From Thoreauomyces humboldtii (lineage: Eukaryota; Chytridiomycota; Chytridiomycetes; Spizellomycetales; Powellomycetaceae), in assembly GCA_027596035.1 (NCBI GenBank), contig JADGJA010000291.1, positions 1-25,762 on the forward strand: 25,762 nucleotides of DNA. The letters run 5' to 3'. The position numbers and the translations under genes are program-made. Positions 1-10,568 of this stretch are shown here, in pieces. Positions within the stretch are counted from its first letter, which is position 1, and each line of letters starts with the position of its first letter. The notes under the pieces were generated by a model. That model was not told the origin of the DNA. It saw nothing but the letters and a program-made list of their open reading frames with translations, and searched no databases.

Positions 1-90
1 GAAGTCTACTTTCACATCGTTCGTAGAGAGAGAGAGAACTGTGCAAAGAACCACGGAACTGATCCACTGCCCGAACCCCCACTACCTTAG

Positions 91-1159
91 TCGACCAAGT
101 TCTCGATCCGGGCAACCCAGATGAAACGAATGATGGACCAATCGACACGCTCCCGCACCAGTTCCGAATCCATCCTCTCCGCCGACGTTCTCCCAGAGAT
201 CCTCGCCCAGCAGCTCTGTCTCTACAACTCGATGCTGTTCCGCCACATCGACGGGATAGAGTTCATCGACATGGGATGGAAGAAGACGTCGCCTGCTCTC
301 ACCTTCTTCATATCGAGGTTCGACAAGGAGTCGTATTGGGTCGCTACCGAGATCGTCGGGAAGACGGATTTCAAGGCCCGGGTCCATGCGTTGAAGACTT
401 TCATTCTGACCGCGAAGGTGAGGTTGGAGGGAGGTTGGGATGTTGGAAGGGGAGTTCTGATCGGACTGCGCTTTTCCGGGATGGTTTGGTAGGAGTGCTT
501 GGACGCCCAGAACTACTTCACGGTTTTCGCGATCATGTTTGGACTGAGTCTGTCGCCCGTACGACGGTTGCGGAAGACGTGGGAGGTGAGGTTCAAGTTC
601 CGTCATCAAACCTACATATCGCTTAAGATCAGATTCCACTCACATCCATTCACCAATCTCAGGGTCTAACCGACAAAAAGAAGAAGGTCCTTGCGGAGCT
701 CGAGAAAGTGACGGACGTTTCAAAGAACTTCAAGACGTATCGAGATCTCCTGGAAGTCGCCACACCGCCACTCATTCCATTCCTGCGTGAGTATATATTC
801 TCGGGGAAACTCACTTCGCTCACCCCTTGCCTCGCATCACAGTCACATAGCTCTGATGACGATCCCATGAGTTGATCTGCTAATTTTCTTATTTTTATTT
901 TTTGGCAGCAATCTTCATCAAAGACCTAACGTTCATCAACGATGGAAACGAGAACATGCTCCCCAACAACCGGATCAACTTCGAGAAGCTACGTCTCCTC
1001 ACCGACTGCGTGAGAGGGATAACGTCGTTCGCAAAGTCAGAGTACAAGTGGTGGAACTTTCATCCTGACTTGCAGGAGTACATCACCAACCCGCCTTTGG
1101 AGATGAGCATGACGACCTTGCAGGAGATGTCCTTGGCGTGCGAACCACGGGCGGGCTGA
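91..1159 (+). CDS. Ras guanine-nucleotide exchange factor, C-terminal catalytic (CDC25/RasGEF) domain, 5' partial
   Basis: RasGEF domains load Ras-family GTPases with GTP at membranes. Exons read as 91-417, 493-585, 663-786 and 909-1159 (stop TGA); introns are 75, 77 and 122 nt with GTGAGG/GTGAGT donors. The frame upstream of 91 is closed by TAG at 88-90, which fits an acceptor (ctaccttag), so the N-terminal part lies outside the window and the ATG at 121 is probably internal. Seen in the translation: LAQQLCLYNSMLFRHI and WVATEI in exon 1, ECLDAQNYFTVFAIMFGL and RLRKTWE in exon 2, and PFLPIFIKDLTFINDGN across exons 3-4. These are the conserved blocks of the catalytic domain. The protein ends in LACEPRAG, just where RasGEF domains normally end, so the C-terminus is complete. 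Which GTPase is targeted (Ras, Rap or Bud1-like) cannot be told. It converges on the chromodomain gene, with about 360 nt between stop codons. Confidence 0.9.
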
Positions 1160-1518
1160 TGATATGCAAGATGGATCATGATGGTGATGTTTGATGATAT
1201 ACCCAACCCTCTCTCCTTCCAGTTTTACCCCTTCTTTTCTTTACCCTGTCCTTTTCCCCCGGTCCCCCTCTGTTTCGAGCCTGGCTCCTTGTATTTAGGC
1301 TGCCCCACATTATAGGCACCCATCAAGATTCGAATCCATGTGCAATCATAAACGACGAACGTAGAGACAATCTTATTCAACTGCCCCGAACGATCCTTTT
1401 CGCCAAAAAAAAAGAAGAAATAAAGGGGAAACGGCATCCCATATCCCCATCCTATAACCTCCCAACCTATCCCACCGGAGTCAAACGTCCGTAGATATCG
1501 AGTGCTTTCATCTTATCA
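1160..1518. other. Intergenic space between convergent genes
   Basis: This stretch holds the two 3' UTRs of the RasGEF and chromodomain genes. An AATAAA lies at about 1419-1424 on the plus strand after an A-rich run and could serve as the RasGEF polyadenylation signal. I see no coding potential. Confidence 0.5.
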
Positions 1519-4482
1519 TCACAGATGCACCGTCGTGAAATGATCTGTAAGCTCCTTTTTTGACGAGAAGAATGTATCGCAGTTCTCCCATCGACAGAAG
1601 AACTGCTTTGCATCGACGATGGCGGGCACGGAAGGTGACGGTGGTCGGTCTTCCGTCGTGTCGGCGGGGGCTCGCGGTGCTGTCGTGGTGGTGGATCCTG
1701 GTTTCGTCGGTGATGAGGTTCGACTGTTTGGGAGGCTGACCCCTGCGCCTCGATTCAATATCCTGCGCTTTTTCGTGGGCGGTCGATTTGAGAACGGGGG
1801 ATTCCTTGTATCGTTCGATGCCGAAGGCTTTTGGCCAGAAGATTGAGTGCTAGTCTATCGAAACCACATAAAAACCCCATAATGAAAGGGAGTCCTACTC
1901 ACCGCAGGTGAGGCACTTTTCGTGGACGGATTGTCGGCGAACTCCAGTATCGGCATCCTGGACAACATCTCCATGGTTGCTGATACGTCGTCAACCCATT
2001 TGGGATCTAGTTCCTCGTCCTTGAGAACGCGGAAATCATCGTCTTCGTCACCCGACTCTGCTAGTATGCTCTCAATCTCTGCGTGCAACGTAGGAGGTGA
2101 GGACGCAGTTGATGGCTCATCGATATCCATCATGGAAACGGATGGCGGTCGAAATGATCGATCACCGTCGTTGTTGCTCGAATCGGGTTTCTTTTTGACT
2201 TTCGAGGCAGGTTTGCGGTCGCGACGAGCTCCCAAGAGAGAAGCAAGTGTGAAACCGCCGCTCGAGGGCTTGGTAGCGGTGCCCGTCGAAGAAGTGGAGG
2301 CTTCTCGCGTTGGTTGATGCGGAATGGGACGTGATACGGGGGTGGCCGTCCTCGAAACTGGGGTATCGGCGCGGCCTTGGCTTGAACCATCGGAGTCACG
2401 ATCGGAATTGGATTCAGAGCCGGACTCGGGGTCGTTTTCGGAAGAGGAACTCCTTGCTTTGTGGCGAGACGGTAGGGGCGAATCTGTCCATCCGTCCAAA
2501 GCAGCTGGATTCGCATTGCGGCGACCAGACGCTGAAGCCGTTGCTCTATCGCTTTGTCTCGACGACAGCAGGCTGCCTAAACTGAACGGAGCTTGTGGTG
2601 TCGCGGTCTTTTTCGTCGAGAGGTGGGTCTGCGAAATTGAAGCCCCGCTGGCCCCAGAGCCCTTAGATGACTCGGGCCCTGGTTTTGGTTGTGATGATTG
2701 AGCTTTGAGCGCTGCATCCTTCCCGATGGAAACAGTTGATTCCGCTCTCGCCGCTTTTCGAATGGTAGCCGCAGGGGTATCCCTAGTACTTGCTGGAAGC
2801 TTGGGGACTGCGGCTGACGGTGTTGCCGTTGAATTGTCCCTGATACTCGGTGAAATCTTGCGAACTGCGACCGACGGTGTTGCCGTCGTGTGGTGAGTCG
2901 ACCCGGAAGACGGTTCTAGCAATGATTGCTTTGATACTGGCTTTGATAAGGTCGGAGAAGGTTTCTGACCACCTTTCCGCAACCGCGCGGGAGGCACGTC
3001 AGATTGCTCCGCATCCGAGGACAAGCTCAGCACAGCGGGTGATTGCCGCCAAGTTTTGCTCGACCTTTCTGCCCCGCCTTGCAAGATCCCCGTGGCGAGT
3101 CTACGATCGGCAGAGGACCCCTCATCGCCAGCAGTTGATGATCGCTTCTTTTTACGAGGGCTCCTCTCCTCGCGCTCATCCGCTATTGATGAAGACAAGC
3201 GCTTCGTCCGTAGCCGGATCTGCAGAGGATGGATATCTGAATCCAGGTCGTCCGAATCATCAAAAGTCGTGCGCTTCATCAGACGTCTTTTCGGCTTCGG
3301 TGGCTCGTCCTCCTCCGAGAAATCGCTCACAAAGTCCTCTTGCTCCTCAAGTCGCTTCTTACGGACGTGCTTCTTTCCATCAGAGCTGCCAGCAGCCTTG
3401 GTGGACGAGGAACCCCCGGCGGCCTTCGACTTTCGGAAACTCATGCCCGACAGGCTCGAAGAACCTCCTAGGAAATCTATCTCGGGTGAGGGAGATCGTT
3501 GCTTGGTAGCGCGAGCGGATTTGCGGGTCGGGGGAGGACCTATACGGAAGGCTTCCAGATCGACCTCTGGAAGGGTCTTCATGCGCCTGAAGAACGTCCG
3601 ACAAGGGTCACAAAGGACGCCGTCCTGGATGAGGTACTCTCGCCTGGCTGCTGCCTGCTGATCGATGGAATTGAGCGGCTTCTCGCAGTTGGCACAGAAC
3701 TCGTGGAATGTGGTCTCGAATTCGTCTACGGTCTCTGAGAATTCTCGGATGCGCTGTCTGTCTTGCTGATCGCGGAAGTCTTTGGGCTGAAAGGCAGGTG
3801 GTCAGCGATGAGACGGGAGCAAGGACGGATAAGGTCGGGTTGCAACCGTTCTTGTTGCCTTACGATGTTCTCGGCCCCCTCCCAACTATCCACTGCGTAA
3901 GAGGAACAAGGCAGACCGCCAGATCCGTCGATGAGTTCCCGGTGGTACGTGTACACCTCGGTTTTCTCCCCACACAAGGACGTTTCATCTTACCCCAACA
4001 CCGCACTGCGGAGACAGGGGAGGAATGGTTTTTAGAGAACGTGGCAGTCGACGATAAAGGTCGGGCGCGGACCCCGATGCTGTACCGAACTTTCTGCCTT
4101 TCTTGTCCACGTCGATGGAGGGCAACCATGCCACCAAGTACTCCTGAACGTTCGCGCAACGATCGTCGTAAGCAAACAGTGAGACAATTTCGGTCGTGTC
4201 CCCGGTCCCACGTGGCAAGGGAAAGGTAGGCATACCCATTTCCCGCCGTCGATGTTGAATCTCCTGGCCTTGAGACGTTTAAAAGCCCATTCCTCTGTCT
4301 CGGCTTCTCCTGTAAACGTCACGTTGAGTCTCTCTTTGGGCAGCGAGGTGGTTGTTGTGAGCCGCCCCACCTTCCTGCACCAGCCAGCCCTTGTCTGGGG
4401 TGAAGACGGAGAGGTCTGTGTCCTTTTCCTTGTATTTCTTCTTCTTCTTCTCGTAGATGAAGCCACTGTGATCTGAAGCCAT
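1519..4482 (-). CDS. Chromodomain protein with Cys4 motif and C-terminal C2H2 zinc finger
   Basis: My model has seven exons read leftwards: 4482-4371, 4309-4236, 4143-4086, 4005-3994, 3892-3864, 3786-1903 and 1854-1519, giving 834 aa. Residues 45-95 resemble a chromodomain: EEWAFKRLKARRF aligns with the first strand of HP1-like domains, followed by EYLVAW and SWEGAENI (the YLVKW and WEPEENI blocks). Two cage aromatics (W45, W68) are present; the third is not obvious. A Cys pair-plus-pair follows (C126, C129, C154, C157), then about 550 residues of Ser-rich, basic, probably disordered sequence. The C-terminus is a canonical C2H2 finger (C810-x4-C815-x12-H828-x4-H833) ending one residue before the stop. 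I infer a chromatin or histone-methyl-lysine reader in the nucleus. Uncertain points are the 12-nt exon 4005-3994 and the first intron, whose acceptor could be 24 nt further upstream. I do not recognise a named family with this domain order. Confidence 0.75.
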
Positions 4483-5517
4483 GTCTACGGTGAGTACTCC
4501 CGAGTGCCGATGCGGAAGGGGGTAGAGGTATAATGGTGTGGTTGTGGGAAAAGAAACGAGACGAGAGAGCGCGAGAAAAAGTGTCCGACACGCTCGAACT
4601 AAACACCCCTCTCTACCGGTACCGTACTCTCTCTACCGTACTCTCTCTCTACTCTTTCTGCTACAAGGAACAAGGGTACCGGTAAAGGATACTCGCAGGG
4701 AAAGATGGGTGCAGCAGCGAACTGTATACAGAGTGAAGTCCCATCGGCCACGCACCGACAGCCTCGAATCCAAAATGCCAAACCGGTTGCCACGAACCCA
4801 AACACCCGGCCAGGATACCTACGTACATGTAGCAAGCTACACTCATATCAGGGACATTGGAGCATCTTTCCACGATGCGCCAATCAAGTTGAACATACGC
4901 TTCGAACTTGTTGACGTGATCGACAGCATGGCCAGGGGCCCGACCAGAAGTAAACGTCGAAAGCAATGAGAACTTGACGAGGAGCCGATGTTGGATCGAG
5001 CATCACCTGCTCTTCGTTGAGGGGCCCCTGGCGACCGCCAAAAGATGCACCTTCTGGAAGATCCAAGTCGATCGATCTAGATACAGATGGGCACCAAAAG
5101 AACAATGTTAGCTATAGATGCGCAACAAAAAACGAAAGGTGAGCCATGTTGATGAGATACTCCATCTGAAGTTTTGTACCAACTTGCGTAACAAAAAGAG
5201 TCGGGCCAAGGATCCTCCGTCACCAGCATTGCAATGTCCCGGTTCTCACAATTCAGTAAGTCTCTGTCACGACTGACTGGGGAATGATGACTCCCAAGGA
5301 TGACAGCCCGAGCCGGCACGTAGGATTGCTCCCACCGAACTAACAACAGGACTTGGGTGCCTGTACTCTGGAACAAACGCATCGACATCTTTGCGATTCG
5401 ACAGAGTGTTCTGACTCGTCGTCCCGTGCGAACCTGGCGCTCCCGACGTCGTCCTGCCTGGCTGTCGTCCCTCCTTTCCGCCTTTCTTGCAACTTCTCCA
5501 TTATGATGCGATCACAG
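4483..5517. other. Intergenic region upstream of the chromodomain gene
   Basis: This is about 1 kb between the chromodomain start codon and the first exon I can support for the next gene. At about 4609-4655 there is a pyrimidine-rich stretch with short direct repeats (CTCTCTACCG, CCGTACTCTCTCT), likely promoter or 5' UTR sequence. Around 5234-5256 an ATG followed by a strong GTAAGT donor, and at 5336-5349 a CTAAC branch site with a CAG acceptor, hint at upstream exons of the 5.5 kb gene. I could not join them in a consistent frame. Confidence 0.4.
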
Positions 5518-5526
5518 CATATGCAG

Positions 5527-5949
5527 CGCGCAGGAACAGCGAAAGATCGTCGCTGCCATCGAGGAAGATAGAAGGCAGAGACAAGCCAAGGTGAGGATTT
5601 TTCAGATCTGCGTATCCCGCCCGACCTTGGTCCCTTCGGCACGTCACCTCGTCTTACTCTCTCTTTCTCTCCTCCCTGCCCTGGACAGATCGTCGAGCGT
5701 GCCGAGAGGTTCAATCGGGAGTTTTTCGATCGGCATCTTGATAGACTCATGGCTTTGAGACCGATACCGGGACCTGCAAAGTTTTGGAGCGAGAGGTTCC
5801 GCAGCAGCATCGTCCGCATTCGAGAGCTCTGGCGTAAACCACCTCCTCCGTATTCCGCGACCGATGAGTCCGGGAAGTGTTCCAAGTGTGGCGCGAGTGA
5901 GAAGCTCTCACATCCTGTGGAGACCAAGGCTGTATGGCGTACCGCCTGA
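5527..5949 (+). CDS. Small CxxC protein of unknown function, 5' end unresolved
   Basis: Two exons can be supported: about 5527-5590, ending AAG before gtgagg, and 5689-5949, preceded by a long pyrimidine tract and ctggacag. They join in phase 0 to give a charged, probably helical stretch (QEQRKIVAAIEEDRR, then VERAERFNREFFDRHLDRL), then a Pro-rich piece (PPPPYSAT) and a Cys pair KCSKCGAS close to the C-terminus WRTA. The frame is closed by TGA just upstream of 5517, so at least one 5' exon is missing; acceptors at 5517 and 5526 both fit. No family recognised. The minus-strand reading of the same region is Arg/Ser-rich and unlike protein, so I prefer this strand. Confidence 0.4.
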
Positions 5950-6232
5950 AGGAAATCCTTCGATGGAGTAGACATCGGAGTTGCTTGGCAATGAACGAGA
6001 ACGGAAACGGTTCCCGTTGCTAAGAAGGAGAGAAAGGTTTGACAAACGACGATAGAAACTACAGAAAGAGATGTCTTCCCCGTCGATGAGACACGCAGAT
6101 TACACGCAGATTCAAGAATCTAAAGATTTTCAGCACATCCGTAACTAGCCTAGTCAACCTGAGCAACATCCATCTTGTTCAGTGAAACAACAAATGAATC
6201 ATAAAAATACACCGTCCTGCGGCTAGTCCTCC

Positions 6233-9200
6233 TCATCGGGCTGAGTTCCGTTCGGCAAAGTGTCTCGCAGCAATCTCCCTGATGACATCCGCATTGGCCG
6301 ACCCCGTCGCCTCCACGAGCTCCGCGAACAACGACATTCGCGACGTCCCGTCCACAGTGACATCGTCGTTCCCGCCGTCGTCGCCCATCCTCAGGAGCTC
6401 GTGCGGGGACGCGCACTCCACGAGCTCTCCGTCGTCCATGACGGCCACCCGGTCGTAACCCGCGATGCTCTGGAGTCGATGAGCGATCGTGATGACCGTG
6501 CAGTGCTCAAAGTGCTTGGCGATGAGCTCCCCGATCCGGGTGTCGGCTTCACCGTCCACCGCCGCGGTGCTCTCGTCGAGGACGAGGACGCGGAGGTCCT
6601 TGCGGAGGAGAGCCTTAGACATGGTCAGGAGCTGACGTTGACCGTGGGAGAGGTTCCCACCTCCTTCGGTGACGGGAGCGTCGAGCTTCAGTTCTTGGTT
6701 CGCCACGTGGGATTTCATCCCCGAGAGCTCCAGGGCGTGCCAGATGGCATCCTCGGTGTGGCTGCCGTTGCGGTCCATGTTGGTGCGGAACGTCCCCGAG
6801 AAGAGGACCGGATCCTGCGGAACGATCATGAGGCGGGATCGAAGGACGTTGAGATCCAATCGAGAGATGTCTTCCCTGTCGATGAGGATCTTGCCGGCTC
6901 GTGCCTCGTTAAGACGGAACAAGGCTGCGCACAGAGAACTCTTGCCTGCACCGCTACGACCGACGATGGCAACGTGTTCGCCTGCAACGACGGTGAGAGA
7001 AAAGTTACGGACGACCGCAGGTGCGGCATCCGAGTAAGCGACCGAGAGGTCCGCAAACTCGATCTGCCCAGTCGCGGGCCATTCTGGGGACACGGTGGCA
7101 GTGCCTTTCGTCCTTTCGACGGGTAGTTGTGTCGCGTAGTGATCGAGACGCTCGACTGCGTTGAAAGATGCTTCCAAATCGCCGAGTTGAAGAAGCGTGA
7201 CGTTGATGGTCGCCGTTATGTTGATGGCCGATACCAACATGAGACCGATGTTGCTCGGACTGACGATCTTTGCTCCAGCAAGAATGAGGGCGAGCAAGAT
7301 AATGACCGATGAAAGCATGCTCAGGCGCAGCGACACCCAGAACTTTGCAGTGTTCAACAGCAGAAGGGACTGGGAAACAGAGGATTTCAGTTCATACGCT
7401 CTCAGAATTCGATGCAGAACCGCTGGGAAGTCGACCATACCGTGTTTGCCATATCCGTAGTCTCCTCCTGTCGCGCCACGAACGAGTCCACCCATCCGTA
7501 TGCCATGATGGAAGGCACGCCGTTCAACGTCTCGGACACGTGAGCCGAGAGCGGAGACTGAAGAATGGAGCTCAACCTCTTGAGCTCGCGGTAGGATGTT
7601 TGGAAGTAGCGGAACGCCAATGTAGCCGGGATGGAGAGCACGGCGAATAGCACCAGCATGTAGGGAGAGTTGTAAGCCATCACGATGAGGGATGAGACCA
7701 GGAGGGAGAGGTTGCCGACGCTGTTAATCCACGACATTGGGAAGTCAAAATCCAAAACTTGGACATCGGCACACATTCGGTTGAGGATACGACCTGCCGG
7801 TTGGTGATCGAACCTGGAAGCAAACAAGTTAGACAAAAGCTGTTGATCAGACGCGTTGCTGCTAGAACATACCAGGAAACGGGAGCGTTTAAAAGACCTG
7901 TCATCGCCCGATCGTGGTATGCCCTTGCGGCCGTGTAGCTAAGGATAATAAAGCAGACTCCTGAACTGTACGCGAGGATGCTTCTGCAGACACCGAGAAT
8001 GGAGTAAAACAGAAAGTAGTGTTCGTCTGTCCAACCCCATCTGTTCGACGACCACAGGACTAAGGTGATCTGCACTAAGGCATCGACAGAGATGGAGAGC
8101 GGAAAGATGATCGCGGGGAGAATCGTAACCCATCCAGCCGTCTTGAAGTATCGTGCGTACATCGATGCCTTAACGGTACCAACACGGCGATCCTCGGCGA
8201 CGGCCTGCGACGTTTCGAACTTTGTGATGGCCTCCAGAATTTCCTTCTCTTCGCCTGTCGGAACCGAAGACTTTGCGACATCGTGCTCCTCTTGCACCTG
8301 GAGCTGGTGCTCCTCAGCAGGGAGGTTTGCCATCATGCCTGCCAGAACACCTCCCGGGATGGCGTTTAAATCGGGGAAGCTTCCTTGTTCAACGATCTGA
8401 CCGTCGGCGAAGACGATGATGAAGTCGGCTTGGCGGACGACGGGGAGGGAGTGGGTTGCAAGGATGATCGTCTTGCCGCGTAGGTCTCGACGAATGGTGT
8501 TCTCGAAGATTGTTTTTCCGACGTGGGCGTCCAGCGCCGCGAGAGGGTCATCGAGAACGTAGATGTCCGGGTTACATGCGACGGCGCGAGCAAGTTGCAC
8601 CCGCGCCTTCTGACCTCCTGAAAGGGAGATCCCCTTCTCCCCAATAGCTGTCTTGAGGCCTTGCGGCAAGATCGAGAGGTCGCGGTCCAGACAAGTAGCC
8701 GTACAGGCGGCCGCCACGGAAGCTGGGCTTGCGGTGCCAGCGAAACCCCTGATGTTGCTTTCGACGGTTCCTGACATGATGTAAGGTTCCTGAGGACAGA
8801 TACCAACAGATCCGTTCATATAAGATGTGCCAGAAGTGAGGGTCATCGATCCTGTCAACGCCGAAAGCAAGGCGCTCTTGCCCTATAACCGTAGGAATAA
8901 ATATACGTCAGATCGAAAACAAATTGAGGGCTATCACAAAAGCGGACGTACAGATCCCACGGGACCAACGACACAGACGAACGCTCCACGAGGAATGGAC
9001 AGCGAGATGTTGTTCAGCTCGAACGCCTTCTTTTGAGTTCCCTCGGCGGCCTCCCCTTCCTTCTTAGGAGATGCGGATCCGGCCGCTCCGAACGCAAACG
9101 ATGCATTCTCCAGAACGACGACAGGTGCGTTGATATCAGTGTCTCCCTTGACGATGCGGGTGACTTCGCCGCTCGTGCGTTCGGTCTGAACCAGATAGGT

Positions 9201-10568
9201 GGCGATACGGTTGATGGAGGCGCGTGCCCTTATCAGACCCATCAGCTGACCGACCATCTGGGCGGATGGCTCGATGAGAACATTCATCAGTGCCAGAATC
9301 GTGAATGCGTTCTGAGCCGTGATCTTCCCTCCGAAGACGTGGAAGCTGATAATTGCGAGGGTAGGTACGAAGTCTAGGACAAGAAATGAGTAATTTGGGA
9401 GAGAAAAGCAGGTATTCTCGCCGTTACCTTGCTGGACGATCATGAAGCCCAGGATGATGCCGAAAACTGTCAAGAACTTCAAGAGGCCCTTCATCTGCGT
9501 CGTTCGCACAGCTTTGATCTCGTCGCCGACCACGTTCTCTGCTCCCTCCAGTTTCAATGTCCTCATGCCGTAGATGAGTTCACGAAGGAGCTTCGACCTT
9601 CCATCCATGTGACGCATGTATCCCATGACTGCGCCCATCGTCCTCGGCATCAGGTAAGCGACGAGAAAGCTGATCCCAATGTAAACACCGGCAGTAACTG
9701 AAAGCGCGACCCCGAGCGTACGGCTGAGCAAGTACAGGGCAATAGCAATCTGCCCAACCGAACAAACAGTCGTGACTATGGCCGAAGGCAGCCTTCCTGT
9801 GAGCAGGGAAAGACGGGCTGTGTTAACAAATGAAACGCAGAGCACGTGGAAACAAGAAGGAAGCACTGTACCGAGCGTTGATGCATCAGAGTCGACGAAC
9901 GAGTTGAGAGCACCAGGCGACATGGCAGCGCGCGCCTGCAGAGAGAGCCGGAAGGTCTTTCGATAGATGGCGCCGATAATACTCGATCGAATGTTGATTT
10001 GCAGATCGAGCAACGTAGCGGAGCTGGCGTAATTCGCCATGTTCGACACGACCGCCAATGCAAAGTAGAGAGCCGCGTAGTCATAGGCCGAAGTGAACAG
10101 CAGCCCGGAATGATCGGCCGTAGGATCCACCACGTCGATGACCTGCGTGATCAACGCTGGCATGATGAGCGTGCCCGCCACCGTGACGTACTGCAGGAAG
10201 AGCGCAAGAAGGAAGCGAGGAAAGCCATGGATCGTCAAGGTGGTGGCGAAGCTGGGAGCTTTCTCGGTTCCGCCTGCTGCGACGTGGGCCTCGTAGGCGT
10301 TCCAGAACGGTTCGAGAACGTTCTCCGTGCTGTGAGCGTTATCGGAAGGGGGATAAGTTGGCAGATCTTCTTCAACCAAGGCGGCGGCGCGGCCCTTCTT
10401 CATGAGCCTATCGATCCATGAGAAGGTGATGAATTCGATCAAGTTGCGCTGAATTCGATATGGGCGAGCACGTCTAGGCTCGGCTTTCTTGTGGAGATGA
10501 GAGACGGGAACATCAAGGGTTTTCGGTTCACGGGTACGATCAACTCCAGCTTTCGTATCCGATGACAT
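6233..10568 (-). CDS. ABCC (MRP/Yor1-type) multidrug-resistance ABC transporter, full-length, no TMD0
   Basis: Six exons read leftwards: 10568-9872, 9796-9428, 9373-8952, 8882-7873, 7813-7441 and 7369-6233. They give 1335 aa, normal for a short ABCC transporter. The order is L0-like N-terminus (ITFSWIDRLMKKG), TMD1, NBD1, TMD2, NBD2. NBD1: Walker A GPVGSGKS at 492-499, split by an intron after GPVGS; Q-loop CPQEP; signature LSGGQ 583-587; Walker B IYVLDD with Asp in place of the catalytic Glu, as is usual in ABCC NBD1; H640. NBD2: Walker A GRSGAGKS 1094-1101; signature changed to LSHGQ 1197-1201; Walker B VLVLDE with Glu1223; H1254. The family exports organic anions, conjugates or drugs across plasma or vacuolar membranes; the substrate cannot be read here. 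The ATG at 10568 is chosen because the open frame upstream is low-complexity and lacks membrane segments. Introns of 54 and 75 nt in TMD1 are multiples of three without stops. Confidence 0.93.

Noticed and set aside
4538..4969. Plus-strand ORF of 143 codons upstream of the chromodomain gene
   Set aside because: It is low-complexity and basic, covers CT-repeat promoter-like sequence, and contains no motif.
5340..5975. Minus-strand ORF of 211 codons
   Set aside because: Its translation is Arg/Ser-rich without domains, and it lies opposite two plus-strand exons with good splice signals.
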